A DNA stretch of 64,000 nucleotides from positions 2,418,001-2,482,000 of the forward strand of contig CP109468.1 of assembly GCA_036227345.1 (NCBI GenBank). Direction: 5' to 3'. The notes beneath the pieces are model-generated. The model saw only the letters and a list, made by a program, of their open reading frames with translations, did not search any database and was not told the origin of the DNA. Made by a program: the position numbers and the translations under genes. Source of the stretch: Streptomyces sp. NBC_01463. Lineage in GTDB: Bacteria > Actinomycetota > Actinomycetes > Streptomycetales > Streptomycetaceae. Positions 47,217-56,760 of the stretch are shown here, in pieces; within the stretch, counting starts at the first letter, position 1; each line of letters opens with the position of its first letter.

Positions 47217-48488
47217 CTATCGCCCCGTACCGGCCGGGGTCCGTCCGTCGGGGAGACCGGCGAATCCGGCGAACGCCTCGTGGAAGCCGGGGAAGGTCTT
47301 CCGTACGCAGCCCGGGTCGTCGAAGGTGATGCCGGGGGTGCGCAGGCCGGTGACGGCGAACGACATGACGATGCGGTGGTCGCCGTGGGTCTCGATCTCG
47401 ACGGGCTCCGGGGTGCCCGGCAGGATCTCGATCCAGTCGGGTCCGGTGGTGACCGTGACGCCCATCCGGCGCAGGTTCCGCGCGCACGCCTCCAGCCGGT
47501 CGCACTCCTTCACGCGGGTGTTGCCGACGTCCTCGATGCGGACCGGGCCCGAGGCGAAGGGGGCGATGCCGGCCAGCGTCGGCATGGTGTCGGAGATGTC
47601 GCGCATGTTGACCGTGATGCCGGTGAGGCGGCCGGTGGAGCGGACCGTGGTGGCGTCGGCCGTGGTGCGCACCTCGGCGCCCATGCGGCGCAGGACGTCG
47701 GTGAACCGCAGATCGCCCTGGAGGGCGCCCTGTCCGAGGCCGGGAACGGTGACCTCGCGACCGGTGAGGGCGGCCGCGGCGAAGAAGTAGCTCGCGGTGG
47801 AGGCGTCGGGCTCGACGGGGTAGGAGGTGGCCCGGTAGCCGCCGGGCGGCACCGAGAAGACGGTGCCGTCGGGGCCCTCGCGGGTGACCTCGGCGCCGAA
47901 GCTGCGCATCATCGCCAGGGTGATCTCGATGTACGGCGCCGACACCAGATCGGTGACGGTGATCCGGAGCCCTTCCGCGGTCAGCGGTCCGAGCATCAGC
48001 AGCGCGGTGAGGTACTGGCTGGACTGCCCGGCGTCCAGGGTCAGTTCGCCGCCCTTGATGCCGGCGGCCTCGATGCGCAGCGGGTGGTGGCCCTCGGCGT
48101 CCTCGTGGACGAGGTCGACACCGAGGGTGCGCAGCGCCTCGGTGAGCGGGGCGAGCGGGCGGCGGCGCATCTGGGCGGAGGCGTCGAAGCGGAAGCTGCC
48201 GCGGGCGCCGGCCGCCGCGAGGGTCGGCAGGAACCGGGCGGTCGTCGCGCCGTCCCGGCAGTAGACGTCGGCCTCGGCGGCGCCGGGCCCGGAGGGCCGG
48301 CCCGTGAGGTGCCAGGCGTCCGCCTCCCGCACCACCTCGTAGCCCAGGGCGGTGAGCCCTTCGGCGAAGCCCTCGGTGTCGTCCGAGCGCAGCGGACGTA
48401 CGAGGGTGCTGGTGCCGTGCGCGGCGGCGGCCAGGAACAGGGCGCGCGCGGTGACGGACTTGGAACCGGGGACATGGATGACGGTCAC
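47217..48488 (-). CDS. aroA: EPSP synthase homologue (AroA) with atypical active-site loop
   Basis: The 423-residue protein transfers enolpyruvyl to shikimate-3-phosphate in the shikimate pathway. Conserved features are GSKSVTARAL (Lys10, Ser11, Arg15), DAGQSSQYLTALLM, GDHRIVMSFAV and DPGCVRKTFPGF. The loop that is usually NAGTAMR reads DGATTAR (79-85), so the position of E. coli Gly96 is Ala81. The GTG at 48488 is the start. Streptomyces can carry more than one aroA-like gene and the nearby genes are not shikimate genes, so this could be a paralogue with another substrate. Confidence 0.85.
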   Translation of the reverse strand: MTVIHVPGSKSVTARALFLAAAAHGTSTLVRPLRSDDTEGFAEGLTALGYEVVREADAWHLTGRPSGPGAAEADVYCRDGATTARFLPTLAAAGARGSFRFDASAQMRRRPLAPLTEALRTLGVDLVHEDAEGHHPLRIEAAGIKGGELTLDAGQSSQYLTALLMLGPLTAEGLRITVTDLVSAPYIEITLAMMRSFGAEVTREGPDGTVFSVPPGGYRATSYPVEPDASTASYFFAAAALTGREVTVPGLGQGALQGDLRFTDVLRRMGAEVRTTADATTVRSTGRLTGITVNMRDISDTMPTLAGIAPFASGPVRIEDVGNTRVKECDRLEACARNLRRMGVTVTTGPDWIEILPGTPEPVEIETHGDHRIVMSFAVTGLRTPGITFDDPGCVRKTFPGFHEAFAGFAGLPDGRTPAGTGR

Positions 48489-48520
48489 GAGTCCTCATCC
48501 TGCCGTGCCGTCCGCGCGGC

Positions 48521-48555
48521 GGCGGGGCGCGTCCACCGGGTGGACGCGCCCCGCC
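48521..48555 (-). terminator. Hairpin between acyl-CoA dehydrogenase and aroA genes
   Basis: A perfect 16-bp inverted repeat (48521-48536 and 48540-48555) with a three-base loop lies past the dehydrogenase stop and before the aroA start. Confidence 0.82.
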
Positions 48556-48572
48556 GTTCCGGCTTCACGGGC

Positions 48573-50534
48573 TCAGCGGATCGGCCGGTGGACGTTCTCC
48601 CGGTCCGAGGGGCCGGGGGTGGCGTCGGCGATCCACGGGCCGTCGCCGCTCGGGTCGACGATGCCCTCCTCCAGCCAGGTGTACGTGCCCGAGAGGACAC
48701 CGTCGACCACCTTGCGGTCGAGGTCGTCGGTGTTGGACCAGAGCCGGGTGAAGAGTTCCTCGACCCGGATGCGGGACTGGCGGCAGAAGGTGTCGGCGAG
48801 CTGGTACGCCTCGCGGCCGTGGTCGCCCTCGCCGCGCAGGAGTTCGGCCCGGACGCAGGCGGCACTCATCGCGAAGAGTTCCGCGCCGATGTCGACGATC
48901 CTGCCGAGGAAGCCCTGCTTGGTCTCCATCCGGCCCTGCCACCGGGACATGGCGTAGAAGGTGGAGCGGGCCAGCTTGCGGGAGGATCGTTCGGCGTAGC
49001 GCAGGTGGGCGGAGAGGTCGGGGTGGCCCGCGGGGTGGAACTCCCCGTAGGTGCGCGGGAGCTGCCCGGGTCCGGCGACCAGTTTCGGCAGCCACTTCGC
49101 GTAGAACCCGGCCGCGTTCGCACCGGCCCTGGCCTTGGCGGAGAGCGGCTTGTCGGGGTCGATGATGTCGCCGGCGACCTTGAGGTGGGCGTCGACGGCC
49201 TCGCGGGCGATCAGCAGGTGCATGATCTCCGTCGAGCCCTCGAAGATCCGGTTGATCCGCATGTCGCGGAGCATCTGCTCGGCGGGGACGGCCCGTTCGC
49301 CGCGGGCGGCGAGGGACTCCGCGGTCTCGAAGCCGCGGCCGCCGCGGATCTGGACCAGTTCGTCGGCCATCAGGCAGCCCATCTCGGAGCCGTACAGCTT
49401 GGCGAGCGCCGCCTCGATCCTGATGTCGTTGCGGTCCTCGTCGGCCATCTGGGAGGAGAGGTCGACGACGGCTTCGAGGGCGAAGGTGGTCGCGGCGATG
49501 AAGGAGATCTTGGCGCCGACCGCCTCGTGCCGGGCGACGGGGCGGCCCCACTGCTCGCGGACGGCCGACCACTCGCGGGCGATCTTCAGACACCATTTCC
49601 CGGAGCCGACGCACATGGCGGGCAGGGAGAGCCGGCCGGTGTTGAGGGTGGTGAGTGCGATCTTGAGACCGGCGCCCTCGGGGCCGATGCGGTTCGCGGC
49701 GGGGACGCGCACCTGGTGGAAGCGGGTGACGCCGTTCTCCAGCCCGCGCAGGCCCATGAACGCGTTGCGGTGTTCCACGGTGATGCCCGGGGCGTCGGCC
49801 TCGACGACGAAGGCCGTGATGCCGCCCTTGCGGCCCTCCGCCTTCGGTACCCGCGCCATGACGACCAGGAGGTCCGCGACGACGCCGTTGGTCGTCCACA
49901 GCTTCACGCCGTCGAGGACGTAGTCGTCCCCGTCCGGGACGGCCGTGGTGGCGAGCCGGGCCGGGTCGGAGCCGACGTCCGGCTCGGTGAGCAGGAACGC
50001 GGAGATGTCGGTACGGGCCAGCCGGGGCAGGAAGGTGTCCTTCTGCTCCTGGCTGCCGAAGATCTTCAGGGGCTGCGGGACCCCGATGGACTGGTGCGCG
50101 GAGAGGAGGGCGCCGATCGACGGGCTGGCGGAGCCGACCAGGGCGAGGGCCTTGTTGTAGTAGACCTGCGTCAGCCCGAGGCCGCCGTACTTCACGTCGA
50201 TCTTCATGCCCAGCGCGCCGAGCTCCTTGAGGCCGTTGACCACCTCGTCGGGGATCCTGGCCTCGCGCTCGATCAGGGCGCTGTCGATGCTGGTCTCGCA
50301 GAACGCGCGGAGCCGGGCGAGGAACTCCTCGCCGCGCCGGACGTCCTCGGCGGCGGGCAGCGGGTGCGGGTGGATCAGGTCGAGCCGGAAGCGGCCCAGG
50401 AAGAGTTCCTTGGCGAAACTGGGTTTGCGCCAGTCCTGCTCGCGCGCCTCCTCGGCCACCTGTCGCGCTTCGCGCTCGGTGACCTTGGGCGTGGTCCGCG
50501 GTGCGGACGGTCGTTGTGCGGATGGTGCGGACAT
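48573..50534 (-). CDS. Acyl-CoA dehydrogenase (long form)
   Basis: The 653-residue flavoenzyme is longer than the usual 380-residue acyl-CoA dehydrogenases. An N-terminal lead of ~70 residues and a C-terminal extension of ~150 flank the core. The core shows FLLTEPDVGSDPARLATTA, GVKLWTTNGVVADLLVVM, IRGGRGFETAESLAARGERAVPAEQMLRDMRINRIFEGSTEIMHL. The FEGSTE segment is where the catalytic Glu is in many members. The substrate is unknown; fatty acid oxidation is likely. The long C-terminal half resembles the extended ACAD family. Confidence 0.9.
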   Translation of the reverse strand: MSAPSAQRPSAPRTTPKVTEREARQVAEEAREQDWRKPSFAKELFLGRFRLDLIHPHPLPAAEDVRRGEEFLARLRAFCETSIDSALIEREARIPDEVVNGLKELGALGMKIDVKYGGLGLTQVYYNKALALVGSASPSIGALLSAHQSIGVPQPLKIFGSQEQKDTFLPRLARTDISAFLLTEPDVGSDPARLATTAVPDGDDYVLDGVKLWTTNGVVADLLVVMARVPKAEGRKGGITAFVVEADAPGITVEHRNAFMGLRGLENGVTRFHQVRVPAANRIGPEGAGLKIALTTLNTGRLSLPAMCVGSGKWCLKIAREWSAVREQWGRPVARHEAVGAKISFIAATTFALEAVVDLSSQMADEDRNDIRIEAALAKLYGSEMGCLMADELVQIRGGRGFETAESLAARGERAVPAEQMLRDMRINRIFEGSTEIMHLLIAREAVDAHLKVAGDIIDPDKPLSAKARAGANAAGFYAKWLPKLVAGPGQLPRTYGEFHPAGHPDLSAHLRYAERSSRKLARSTFYAMSRWQGRMETKQGFLGRIVDIGAELFAMSAACVRAELLRGEGDHGREAYQLADTFCRQSRIRVEELFTRLWSNTDDLDRKVVDGVLSGTYTWLEEGIVDPSGDGPWIADATPGPSDRENVHRPIR

Positions 50535-50718
50535 GAGGAGCTCACCTCGCCGCTTCGTCGGATGGGCGGATCCGGCAGGTCCGGGGGCGTTGGGCCCTTG
50601 TGCACCTGTCGGCTCTACTCGTCCGTATGTACCCGATTCCGGTCGCCCTCACCAGCCCCGGGGCGCCGATCGGGTCGGCCACCACTCCAGTGCCCGCTGT
50701 CGCGTGCGGCATGCGGAA

Positions 50719-50755
50719 ACGGCTGGAGCCCCCCGCACAGTGGGGCCCCAGCCGT
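50719..50755 (-). terminator. Hairpin after the aldehyde dehydrogenase gene
   Basis: Arms at 50719-50732 and 50742-50755 pair over 14 bases with one mismatch, just past the aldehyde dehydrogenase stop. Confidence 0.72.
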
Positions 50756-50766
50756 TCGTCCGCGTC

Positions 50767-52212
50767 CTACAGCGCGAGGCCGGTGAGGACCAGGACGCGC
50801 TCGTAGGTGTAGTCGTCCATGGCGTAGCGCACGCCCTCGCGGCCGACGCCGGACTGCTTGGCGCCGCCGTACGGCATCTGGTCCGCGCGGTACGAGGGGA
50901 CGTCGCCGATGATCACGCCGCCGACCTCCAGGGCGCGGTGGGCGCGGAAGGCGGTCTGCAGGTCGTGGGTGAACACGCCTGCCTGGAGGCCGTACTTGGA
51001 GGAGTTGACGGAGGCGAAGGCCGCGGCCTCGCCGTCCACCTTCTGCACCGAGAGGACCGGTCCGAAGACCTCCTCGTGGGAGAGGGTGACGCCGTCGGGG
51101 AGGTCGGCGAGGACGGTCGGCGCGTAGGTCGCCCCGTCACGCTTGCCGCCGGCGAGCAGCTGGGCGCCGGCCTGCACGGCCTCGTCGACCCAGGACTCGA
51201 CGCGCTTGGCGGCGTTCTCGTCGACGAGCGGGCCGACGTCGGTGGTGGCGTCGGACGGGTCGCCGGTGACCTGGGCCTCGACGGCGGCGACGATCTTCGG
51301 CAGCAGCCGGTCGTAGACCGCGGCGTCCGCGATGACGCGCTGCACCGAGATGCAGGACTGGCCGCCCTGGTAGTTGGAGAAGGTCGCGATGCGGGTCGCG
51401 GCCCAGTCCAGGTCCTTCTCGGAGGCGTAGTCGCCGAGGACGACCGCGGCGCCGTTGCCGCCGAGCTCCAGGGTGCAGTGCTTGCGCGGCACCGAGTCCA
51501 TGATCGAGTAGCCGACCGGGGCGGAGCCGGTGAACGAGATCACGGGCAGCCGCTCGTCCTGGACGAGGGCGGGCATCCGGTCGTTGGGGACCGTCAGCAC
51601 GGACCAGGATCCGGCCGGCAGGTCGGTCTCGGCCAGCAGCTCGCCCAGGATCAGGGACGAGATCGGGGTGGCCGGGGCCGGCTTCAGGATGATCGGGGCG
51701 CCGACGGCGATGGCCGGGGCGACCTTGTGGGCGCTCAGGTTCAGCGGGAAGTTGAAGGGTGCGATGCCGAGGACCGTGCCGCGCGGGAAGCGGCGGGTCA
51801 GGCCGAGGCGGCCGGTGCCGCCGGCGTCGGTGTCCAGGCGCTGGGCGTCACCGCTGTTGAAGCGACGGGCCTCCTCGGAGGCGAAGCGGAACACCGAGAC
51901 GGCCCGGCCGACCTCGCCGCGCGCCCACTTGATGGGCTTGCCGTTCTCGGCGGAGATGACCTGGGCGATCTCCTCGGTGCGCTCCGTCAGGCGCCGTGCC
52001 ACGTGGTCGAGCGCGGCGGCGCGGACGTGGGCCGGGGTCGCGGCGAACTCGTCGCGCACGGCGTGAGCGGCGGCGACGGCCTCCTCGACCTGGGCCTCGG
52101 TGGGCACGCTGACGGTGCCGACGAGGCGGCCGTCCCAGGAGTTGGTGACGTCGAAGCTTTCCTCGCCGGTGGCCTCGCGGCCGGCCAGCCAGAAGGCGTG
52201 GGTGGAGGTCAT
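50767..52212 (-). CDS. NAD(P)+-dependent aldehyde dehydrogenase (probably succinate-semialdehyde type)
   Basis: The 481-residue enzyme has the ALDH fold: the NAD-binding region PAPATPISSLILGELL, catalytic Glu in LELGGNGAAVV, nucleophile Cys287 (GGQSCISVQR), and PFGPVLSV-type FGPVLSVQK. With gabT and a PucR regulator nearby, oxidation of succinate semialdehyde or a related amino aldehyde is likely (inference). ATG at 52212 gives the family's normal length; the frame is open to 52536. The ribosome binding site is weak. Confidence 0.9.
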   Translation of the reverse strand: MTSTHAFWLAGREATGEESFDVTNSWDGRLVGTVSVPTEAQVEEAVAAAHAVRDEFAATPAHVRAAALDHVARRLTERTEEIAQVISAENGKPIKWARGEVGRAVSVFRFASEEARRFNSGDAQRLDTDAGGTGRLGLTRRFPRGTVLGIAPFNFPLNLSAHKVAPAIAVGAPIILKPAPATPISSLILGELLAETDLPAGSWSVLTVPNDRMPALVQDERLPVISFTGSAPVGYSIMDSVPRKHCTLELGGNGAAVVLGDYASEKDLDWAATRIATFSNYQGGQSCISVQRVIADAAVYDRLLPKIVAAVEAQVTGDPSDATTDVGPLVDENAAKRVESWVDEAVQAGAQLLAGGKRDGATYAPTVLADLPDGVTLSHEEVFGPVLSVQKVDGEAAAFASVNSSKYGLQAGVFTHDLQTAFRAHRALEVGGVIIGDVPSYRADQMPYGGAKQSGVGREGVRYAMDDYTYERVLVLTGLAL

Positions 52213-52355
52213 GGAGGTTCCGGCCCTTCGATGTCGTGGGTGTTCCGTCCCCACCGTAGGGCCGCACCCTCCGCCCGGCGTTTGTCCGGCATGGAGCAGA
52301 GGCGTGCCGGGGTACGCCGGTTTGTCGGATGCGGGTGACGTGTGCGGGACAGCCC

Positions 52356-53924
52356 TCAGGACGCCGTCGGCGGGTTCGCGACCTTGAGGGCCAGCCACAG
52401 CTCCATGCGGACGTCCGGGTCGTCCAGCGAGCGGCCGAGGATCTCCTCCACCCGGCGCATGCGGTAGCGCAGGGTGTGCCGGTGGACGCCCAGGTCGGCG
52501 GCGGCCGCGTCCCACTGGCCGTGGTGCGCGAGCCACGCCCGCAGCGAGGCGACGAGGTCGCCGCGGCCCTTGGCGTCGTGCTCGTAGAGGGCGCGCAGCA
52601 TGCCGTCGGCGAAGGCTCTCACCGCGTCGTCCGCGAGCAGCGGCAGTACGGAGCCGGAGGCCAGTTCCTCGTGTTCGACCAGGGCCCTGCCGCGGCGGCG
52701 GGCCACCGAGAGGGACTGCTCGGCCTGCTTGTACGCGGCGGAGACGGCGATCGGCCCGGCGGGGGCGGAGAGACCCACGACCACGTCGCTCTCCTCCGCG
52801 GCCGCCTCGCGCGGCGGTGCGTCCTCCTGCGCGTCGGCGTAGGCGGCGCAGGCGGCGACCGCGGCCCCGCCGTCGGCGGCCAGCACCACGAGGCGTTCGC
52901 CCTCGGGCACCATCAGGAGCGTCTCGCCGGAGCGGGCGGCCGCGGTCTCCATGGCCTCGGCCAGCTGCGCCGTGGTCGAGGGTTCGGCGGCCTCGGCGAT
53001 GAGCAGCCGGAAGGGCGCGTCGAGCAGCCCGCCGTACAGATCTCCGGCGACGCCGCGCGCGTGGTCGGGCTGGCCGGCCAGCAGCATGCGCAGCACCGCG
53101 GCGCCGAGCCGCTGTTCGGCGCCCTGGAGCGAGCGGGAGCGGGCCGTGGTGAGGGTGAGCAGGGCGACCGCCGAGTGCACCGCGTACCGCTCCGCGGTGC
53201 CGAGCGCGGAACCGGTGCCCACGGCCAGTGCGCCGCGGACCCTTCGGCCGGTGCCCAGGGACTGGAGCTCGACCCGGTCCTCGGTGTCGCCGACGACGAC
53301 GCTGGCCGGTGCCGGGCGCTCCCGCAGCCGTTCCACGTCGGGCGTGAGCCGGGCGGCGCGGCGCGCGGCCCAGTCCGGTGCGGCGGCGACGACGGCGCCG
53401 GAGGTGTCGTACAGCGCGGCCCAGCCGTCGACGTGCGCGGCGAGCCGGGTGAGGAGTTCGCCGGGTCCGTCGCCGGCGAGCGCCGCCCGGGTGAGCTCCC
53501 GCTGGGCTTCGAAGCCCGCGGTGACCGCCCGGTACTGATCGGCGGCGATCTCCGAGGAGACGGCCTTGGCGATGGCGATGAAGGGGGTGCGGCGCGGCAC
53601 TTCGAGCAGCGGCAGCCCGGCCTCCTCGGCGGCGTCGACCAGGGGCTGCGGTACGTCGTCGTAGGTGACGCCGACCGCGAAGCCGACCCCGACGACTCCG
53701 GCCCCGGCCAGCCGTCGCACGTACCGCTGCATGGCCTCCGGGTTCTCGGCGTCGAGATTGGTCGCGGTGATCAGCAGCAGCTCACCGCCCTCCATGTAGG
53801 GGACGGGATCGGCCAGCTCGCTGGCGTGCGCCCAGCGCACGGGCGCGTCGAGCCGGTCCGCCCCCGCACGCACCGTGAGTTTGAGCGCCGAGTGCTGGAC
53901 GAGCGAGGCGAGAGTGGGGGGCAT
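52356..53924 (-). CDS. PucR family transcriptional regulator
   Basis: The 522-residue regulator has the N-terminal PucR ligand-sensing domain (LVQHSALKLTVRAGADRLDAPVRWAHASELADP; GGELLLITATNLDAENPEAMQRYVRRLAGAGVVGVGF) and a GGDEF-like middle (~275-395). The C-terminal HTH_30 has LGVHRHTLRYRMRRVEEILGRSLDDPDVRMELWLALK. Members sense purine or amino-acid metabolites and often control adjacent catabolic genes. It lies upstream of the aldehyde dehydrogenase gene on the same strand, 143 bp away. Confidence 0.92.
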   Translation of the reverse strand: MPPTLASLVQHSALKLTVRAGADRLDAPVRWAHASELADPVPYMEGGELLLITATNLDAENPEAMQRYVRRLAGAGVVGVGFAVGVTYDDVPQPLVDAAEEAGLPLLEVPRRTPFIAIAKAVSSEIAADQYRAVTAGFEAQRELTRAALAGDGPGELLTRLAAHVDGWAALYDTSGAVVAAAPDWAARRAARLTPDVERLRERPAPASVVVGDTEDRVELQSLGTGRRVRGALAVGTGSALGTAERYAVHSAVALLTLTTARSRSLQGAEQRLGAAVLRMLLAGQPDHARGVAGDLYGGLLDAPFRLLIAEAAEPSTTAQLAEAMETAAARSGETLLMVPEGERLVVLAADGGAAVAACAAYADAQEDAPPREAAAEESDVVVGLSAPAGPIAVSAAYKQAEQSLSVARRRGRALVEHEELASGSVLPLLADDAVRAFADGMLRALYEHDAKGRGDLVASLRAWLAHHGQWDAAAADLGVHRHTLRYRMRRVEEILGRSLDDPDVRMELWLALKVANPPTAS

Positions 53925-54054
53925 GGGGATCGGGGGACCTTTGGGAGGGGGCGATTTCGCCGTCCCGTATGAACGGCTCGCATCGATTCTGCCAGGGTGG
54001 CAGATTCCCCGTCACCGCGGGCGGACCGCCCGCACCGCTACTTCGGGGTAACCC

Positions 54055-56514
54055 TCACGCCCCCAGCCGGACCAGGAGCGGCGGCGCGTGCTCGCCGTCG
54101 ACCGTGGTGACGGAGAGCACCGCGTGACCGGCCGGCAGTTCGTACGCGAGCCCGGAGGCCGACCAGCGTTCCCGTTCCACCTGGCGCACGGTGACCGCGT
54201 CCGTGGTGACGGCCTTGCCGGTGGCCATCTTCCGCAGGGCGTGCAGTGCGCGGGTGAGCGGCTGGTCGGCGAAGACGCCGTGCTGGGCGACCTCGCGGAC
54301 CTCCACCCACTCCTTGCCCCAGGCCTCGGCGAAGCGTTTGCCGTCCCAGGTGGTGACGCCGGGGAAGGCCATGGTGCAGCCGACGGCGCCGAGCAGCGGG
54401 GTGTGCAGTTCCTCGGGCACGTCGTCCAGGGTCCGCAGGGCGAGGACCGCCCCGGCGTTGACGGAGCGCAGCCTGCGGATACCCCGGACGGTGTCGGCGG
54501 TGACGGTGTGGGTGGCGTCGTCCAGGACCAGGCAGACGAAGAGGGAGCGGTCGGCGCGGGCCGCGGCGACCGCGTTGAACTGGGCGAGGATCAAGCGGGC
54601 CAGCACCCGGGACGCCTCGGCATGGGCACGCTCCGGCAGGTCGACGCGCACCCGCAGCGGGTGCTGCTCCAGGGACCGCAGCGAGAACGGGCGGGCCTCG
54701 GGGCCGGTGGCGAAGAAGCCGGCGAAGGCGGGCCGGTCGAGCACGGCGATCCGGTCGGCGAGGACGGCGGCGGGATCACCGGCGCTCTGCGCCTGGCGAC
54801 GCCGGGCCTCCAGTTCCCGCAGCATCGCGTGGTGGCCGGCGCTCTCCAGCGCCTGGCGCAGGCCCTCCAGCACGGCGGCGGAGCCTTCGAGGAGTTCGCG
54901 GAGCTCGGGTACGGGGGGGAACGTGCCGTGGACGGCGCGGTAGGGGCCGAGCAGCTGGCCGAGCGCGGTCGCCGCGCGCCGGGTGTCCAGGGCGGGGAGG
55001 TCGCCGGCCAGACCCTCCGCGAGGGCGGCCGCCGCCTCGTCGGGGTCGGTGGTGCCTCCGTACAGGTCGAAGTCGTGCACGGACGCGGGGTCGCCGATCC
55101 TGACGACGACGTCGTAGGCGCTGTCCGGGCCGAGCCGGTCGCCCGCGCCGCCGACGGCGAGGACGGCGGCCTGGCCGGTGAGCGCCCGCAGGGCGAGGGA
55201 CTCGACGACGGGCCGGACCACCCGTTCCGTCTTGCCCGAGCCGGGCGGTCCGACGACGAGCAGCGAGGTGCCGAGCGAGGCGGGCTCCAGCGCCATGCCC
55301 GAGCCGCGGCGGGCGTAGGGGTTGCGCGGGTCGTCGGCGCAGTCGCCGATCCGGACCTGACCGGTGAGCGGGTCGTGCAGGGCGGTGCGCAGGGGCAGAT
55401 CCCGGCGGCCGGAGGGGTGCAGGTAGGCGTCGGCGCCCTTGCGCAGCACGGTCTCGGTGAAGGAGGCGCGCCGGTCGGGGCGGGTACGGGCGGCACCCCA
55501 GGCGTGGCGCAGCCGTACGCAGTCCACGTCGTTCAGCCGGCCCGCGTGCACGGCGGCGGTCAGCGCGTCGGCGGCGTCGGTGCTGCCGGCGGCGCGCAGG
55601 TCGGGCCACTGGGCGCGCAGGGGGCCGGCCGCCGCGGCGGGGGTGGCGCCGGGCTGCGCGGGCGCCGTCGACGGGCCCCGCGCGCTCCGGGGCCGCAGGG
55701 CCCGGAGGGCGGTCTCCCAGCGCGCGGCCCGGGCGATGGGCCATACGACGATGGCGACGGTCAGCGCGTAGCAGCCGTAGGCGGCCACTGTGGCTTTCAG
55801 TTGGTTCCCGCTGCGCAACCACCCGTCCGCCGATCCCATGAGCACCAGCAGCAGCGGCACCTTCGGGGTCCAGGCCAGCCAGAGCAGCACCAGTGCGGCG
55901 GCCGCGGAGAGAGTCAGCCGGATGCGTTCCAGCCGCGCGCCGGCGAAATAGTGGACGACTTGGGCCCAGCCGCCGATCCGGGCGGCCCAGAAGCCCAGGA
56001 TCAGCACCAGGACCTGGTAGTAGAGCGTGGTCGAGTTGACCACCAGGTCCGGCGCGTCGCTCCGGAGACCGCCGAAGGACCACCACTGCGGCCCGGTGAT
56101 GATCTCGATCGGCTTGAACACGTAGGGGACGGCGCGCTCGGAGAGCAGCAGCCACAGCAGGAGCCACAGGACGAGCGTGGCGGCCGGCCCCACCAGTGAG
56201 GGGCGCGGCGGGCGCTCGGCGGCCCGGGGCACATGGGCGTACCGCCAGATGCCCGGGCCGGTTTCGGGCCGTGGTGCGTTCAGCCATTCGGCCAGGGCCG
56301 GCGGCGCACCCGCCGTGCGGGGCTGCCCGGGGGTGGCCGTGAGCGGCTTCGGGACGGTGGGCGGGGCGGCGGGCGGCGGCACGGCAGGGGGAGGAAACGC
56401 CGGCGGCTGTGCGGGCGGCGGTCCGGCCGGATGGGGCACGGAGCTCCCGGGCCGGCCGTCGGGCGGCTGCGCACCCCACGTGCCCCGGGTGCCGTGCGTG
56501 CCTTCGTTGTCCAT
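54055..56514 (-). CDS. VirD4/TraD-like type IV coupling-protein ATPase (solitary)
   Basis: The 819-residue protein has a Pro-rich N-terminal region (residues 1-60), three or more hydrophobic segments (~108-126, ~160-180, ~200-250) and a cytoplasmic P-loop ATPase. Walker A is VVGPPGSGKTERVVRP (~415), and VCLVLDDATH is a possible Walker B in the region ~650-670 (Asp-Asp, no Glu). A TraM-recognition-like C-terminal half follows (MAFPGVTTWDGKRFAEAWGKEWVEVREVA). This is the build of T4SS/conjugation coupling proteins, but there are no relaxase, mating-pair or integrase genes around. It is chromosomal, between pucR and gabT and divergent from gabT. The substrate is unknown. Confidence 0.75.
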   Translation of the reverse strand: MDNEGTHGTRGTWGAQPPDGRPGSSVPHPAGPPPAQPPAFPPPAVPPPAAPPTVPKPLTATPGQPRTAGAPPALAEWLNAPRPETGPGIWRYAHVPRAAERPPRPSLVGPAATLVLWLLLWLLLSERAVPYVFKPIEIITGPQWWSFGGLRSDAPDLVVNSTTLYYQVLVLILGFWAARIGGWAQVVHYFAGARLERIRLTLSAAAALVLLWLAWTPKVPLLLVLMGSADGWLRSGNQLKATVAAYGCYALTVAIVVWPIARAARWETALRALRPRSARGPSTAPAQPGATPAAAAGPLRAQWPDLRAAGSTDAADALTAAVHAGRLNDVDCVRLRHAWGAARTRPDRRASFTETVLRKGADAYLHPSGRRDLPLRTALHDPLTGQVRIGDCADDPRNPYARRGSGMALEPASLGTSLLVVGPPGSGKTERVVRPVVESLALRALTGQAAVLAVGGAGDRLGPDSAYDVVVRIGDPASVHDFDLYGGTTDPDEAAAALAEGLAGDLPALDTRRAATALGQLLGPYRAVHGTFPPVPELRELLEGSAAVLEGLRQALESAGHHAMLRELEARRRQAQSAGDPAAVLADRIAVLDRPAFAGFFATGPEARPFSLRSLEQHPLRVRVDLPERAHAEASRVLARLILAQFNAVAAARADRSLFVCLVLDDATHTVTADTVRGIRRLRSVNAGAVLALRTLDDVPEELHTPLLGAVGCTMAFPGVTTWDGKRFAEAWGKEWVEVREVAQHGVFADQPLTRALHALRKMATGKAVTTDAVTVRQVERERWSASGLAYELPAGHAVLSVTTVDGEHAPPLLVRLGA

Positions 56515-56760
56515 GAACCGTTGCCCCCTGACCAGCCAGGTCCGACCACTGCACCGGTCAATCTAGTGCGCGGACACGGTGAGTTCAGCAAGGCGCCCGG
56601 ATAGTGACGGGCCCGGCACCGCACCGCCCCGGCAGCCCCTTCTGTCCTTCGCGGACAAGGACACGCCCTCCACCACTCCCGATCGGAGCATGCCCGCGCC
56701 CCGTCCCCGCCCCTAGCCTGCAGAAAGAGGAAGCGTCCGAAACACCCCCAGGAGCCCCGC
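56515..56760. promoter_or_regulatory. Divergent intergenic region before gabT
   Basis: This 246-bp region separates the VirD4-like gene (minus) and gabT (plus). No strong promoter hexamers were picked by eye. A GGAG-type site (CAGGAGC) lies 6 bases before the gabT ATG. Confidence 0.4.

Noticed and set aside
54055..56514. Integrated conjugative element around the VirD4-like gene
   Set aside because: No integrase, relaxase, tra genes or att-like direct repeats were found nearby; neighbours are chromosomal metabolism genes.
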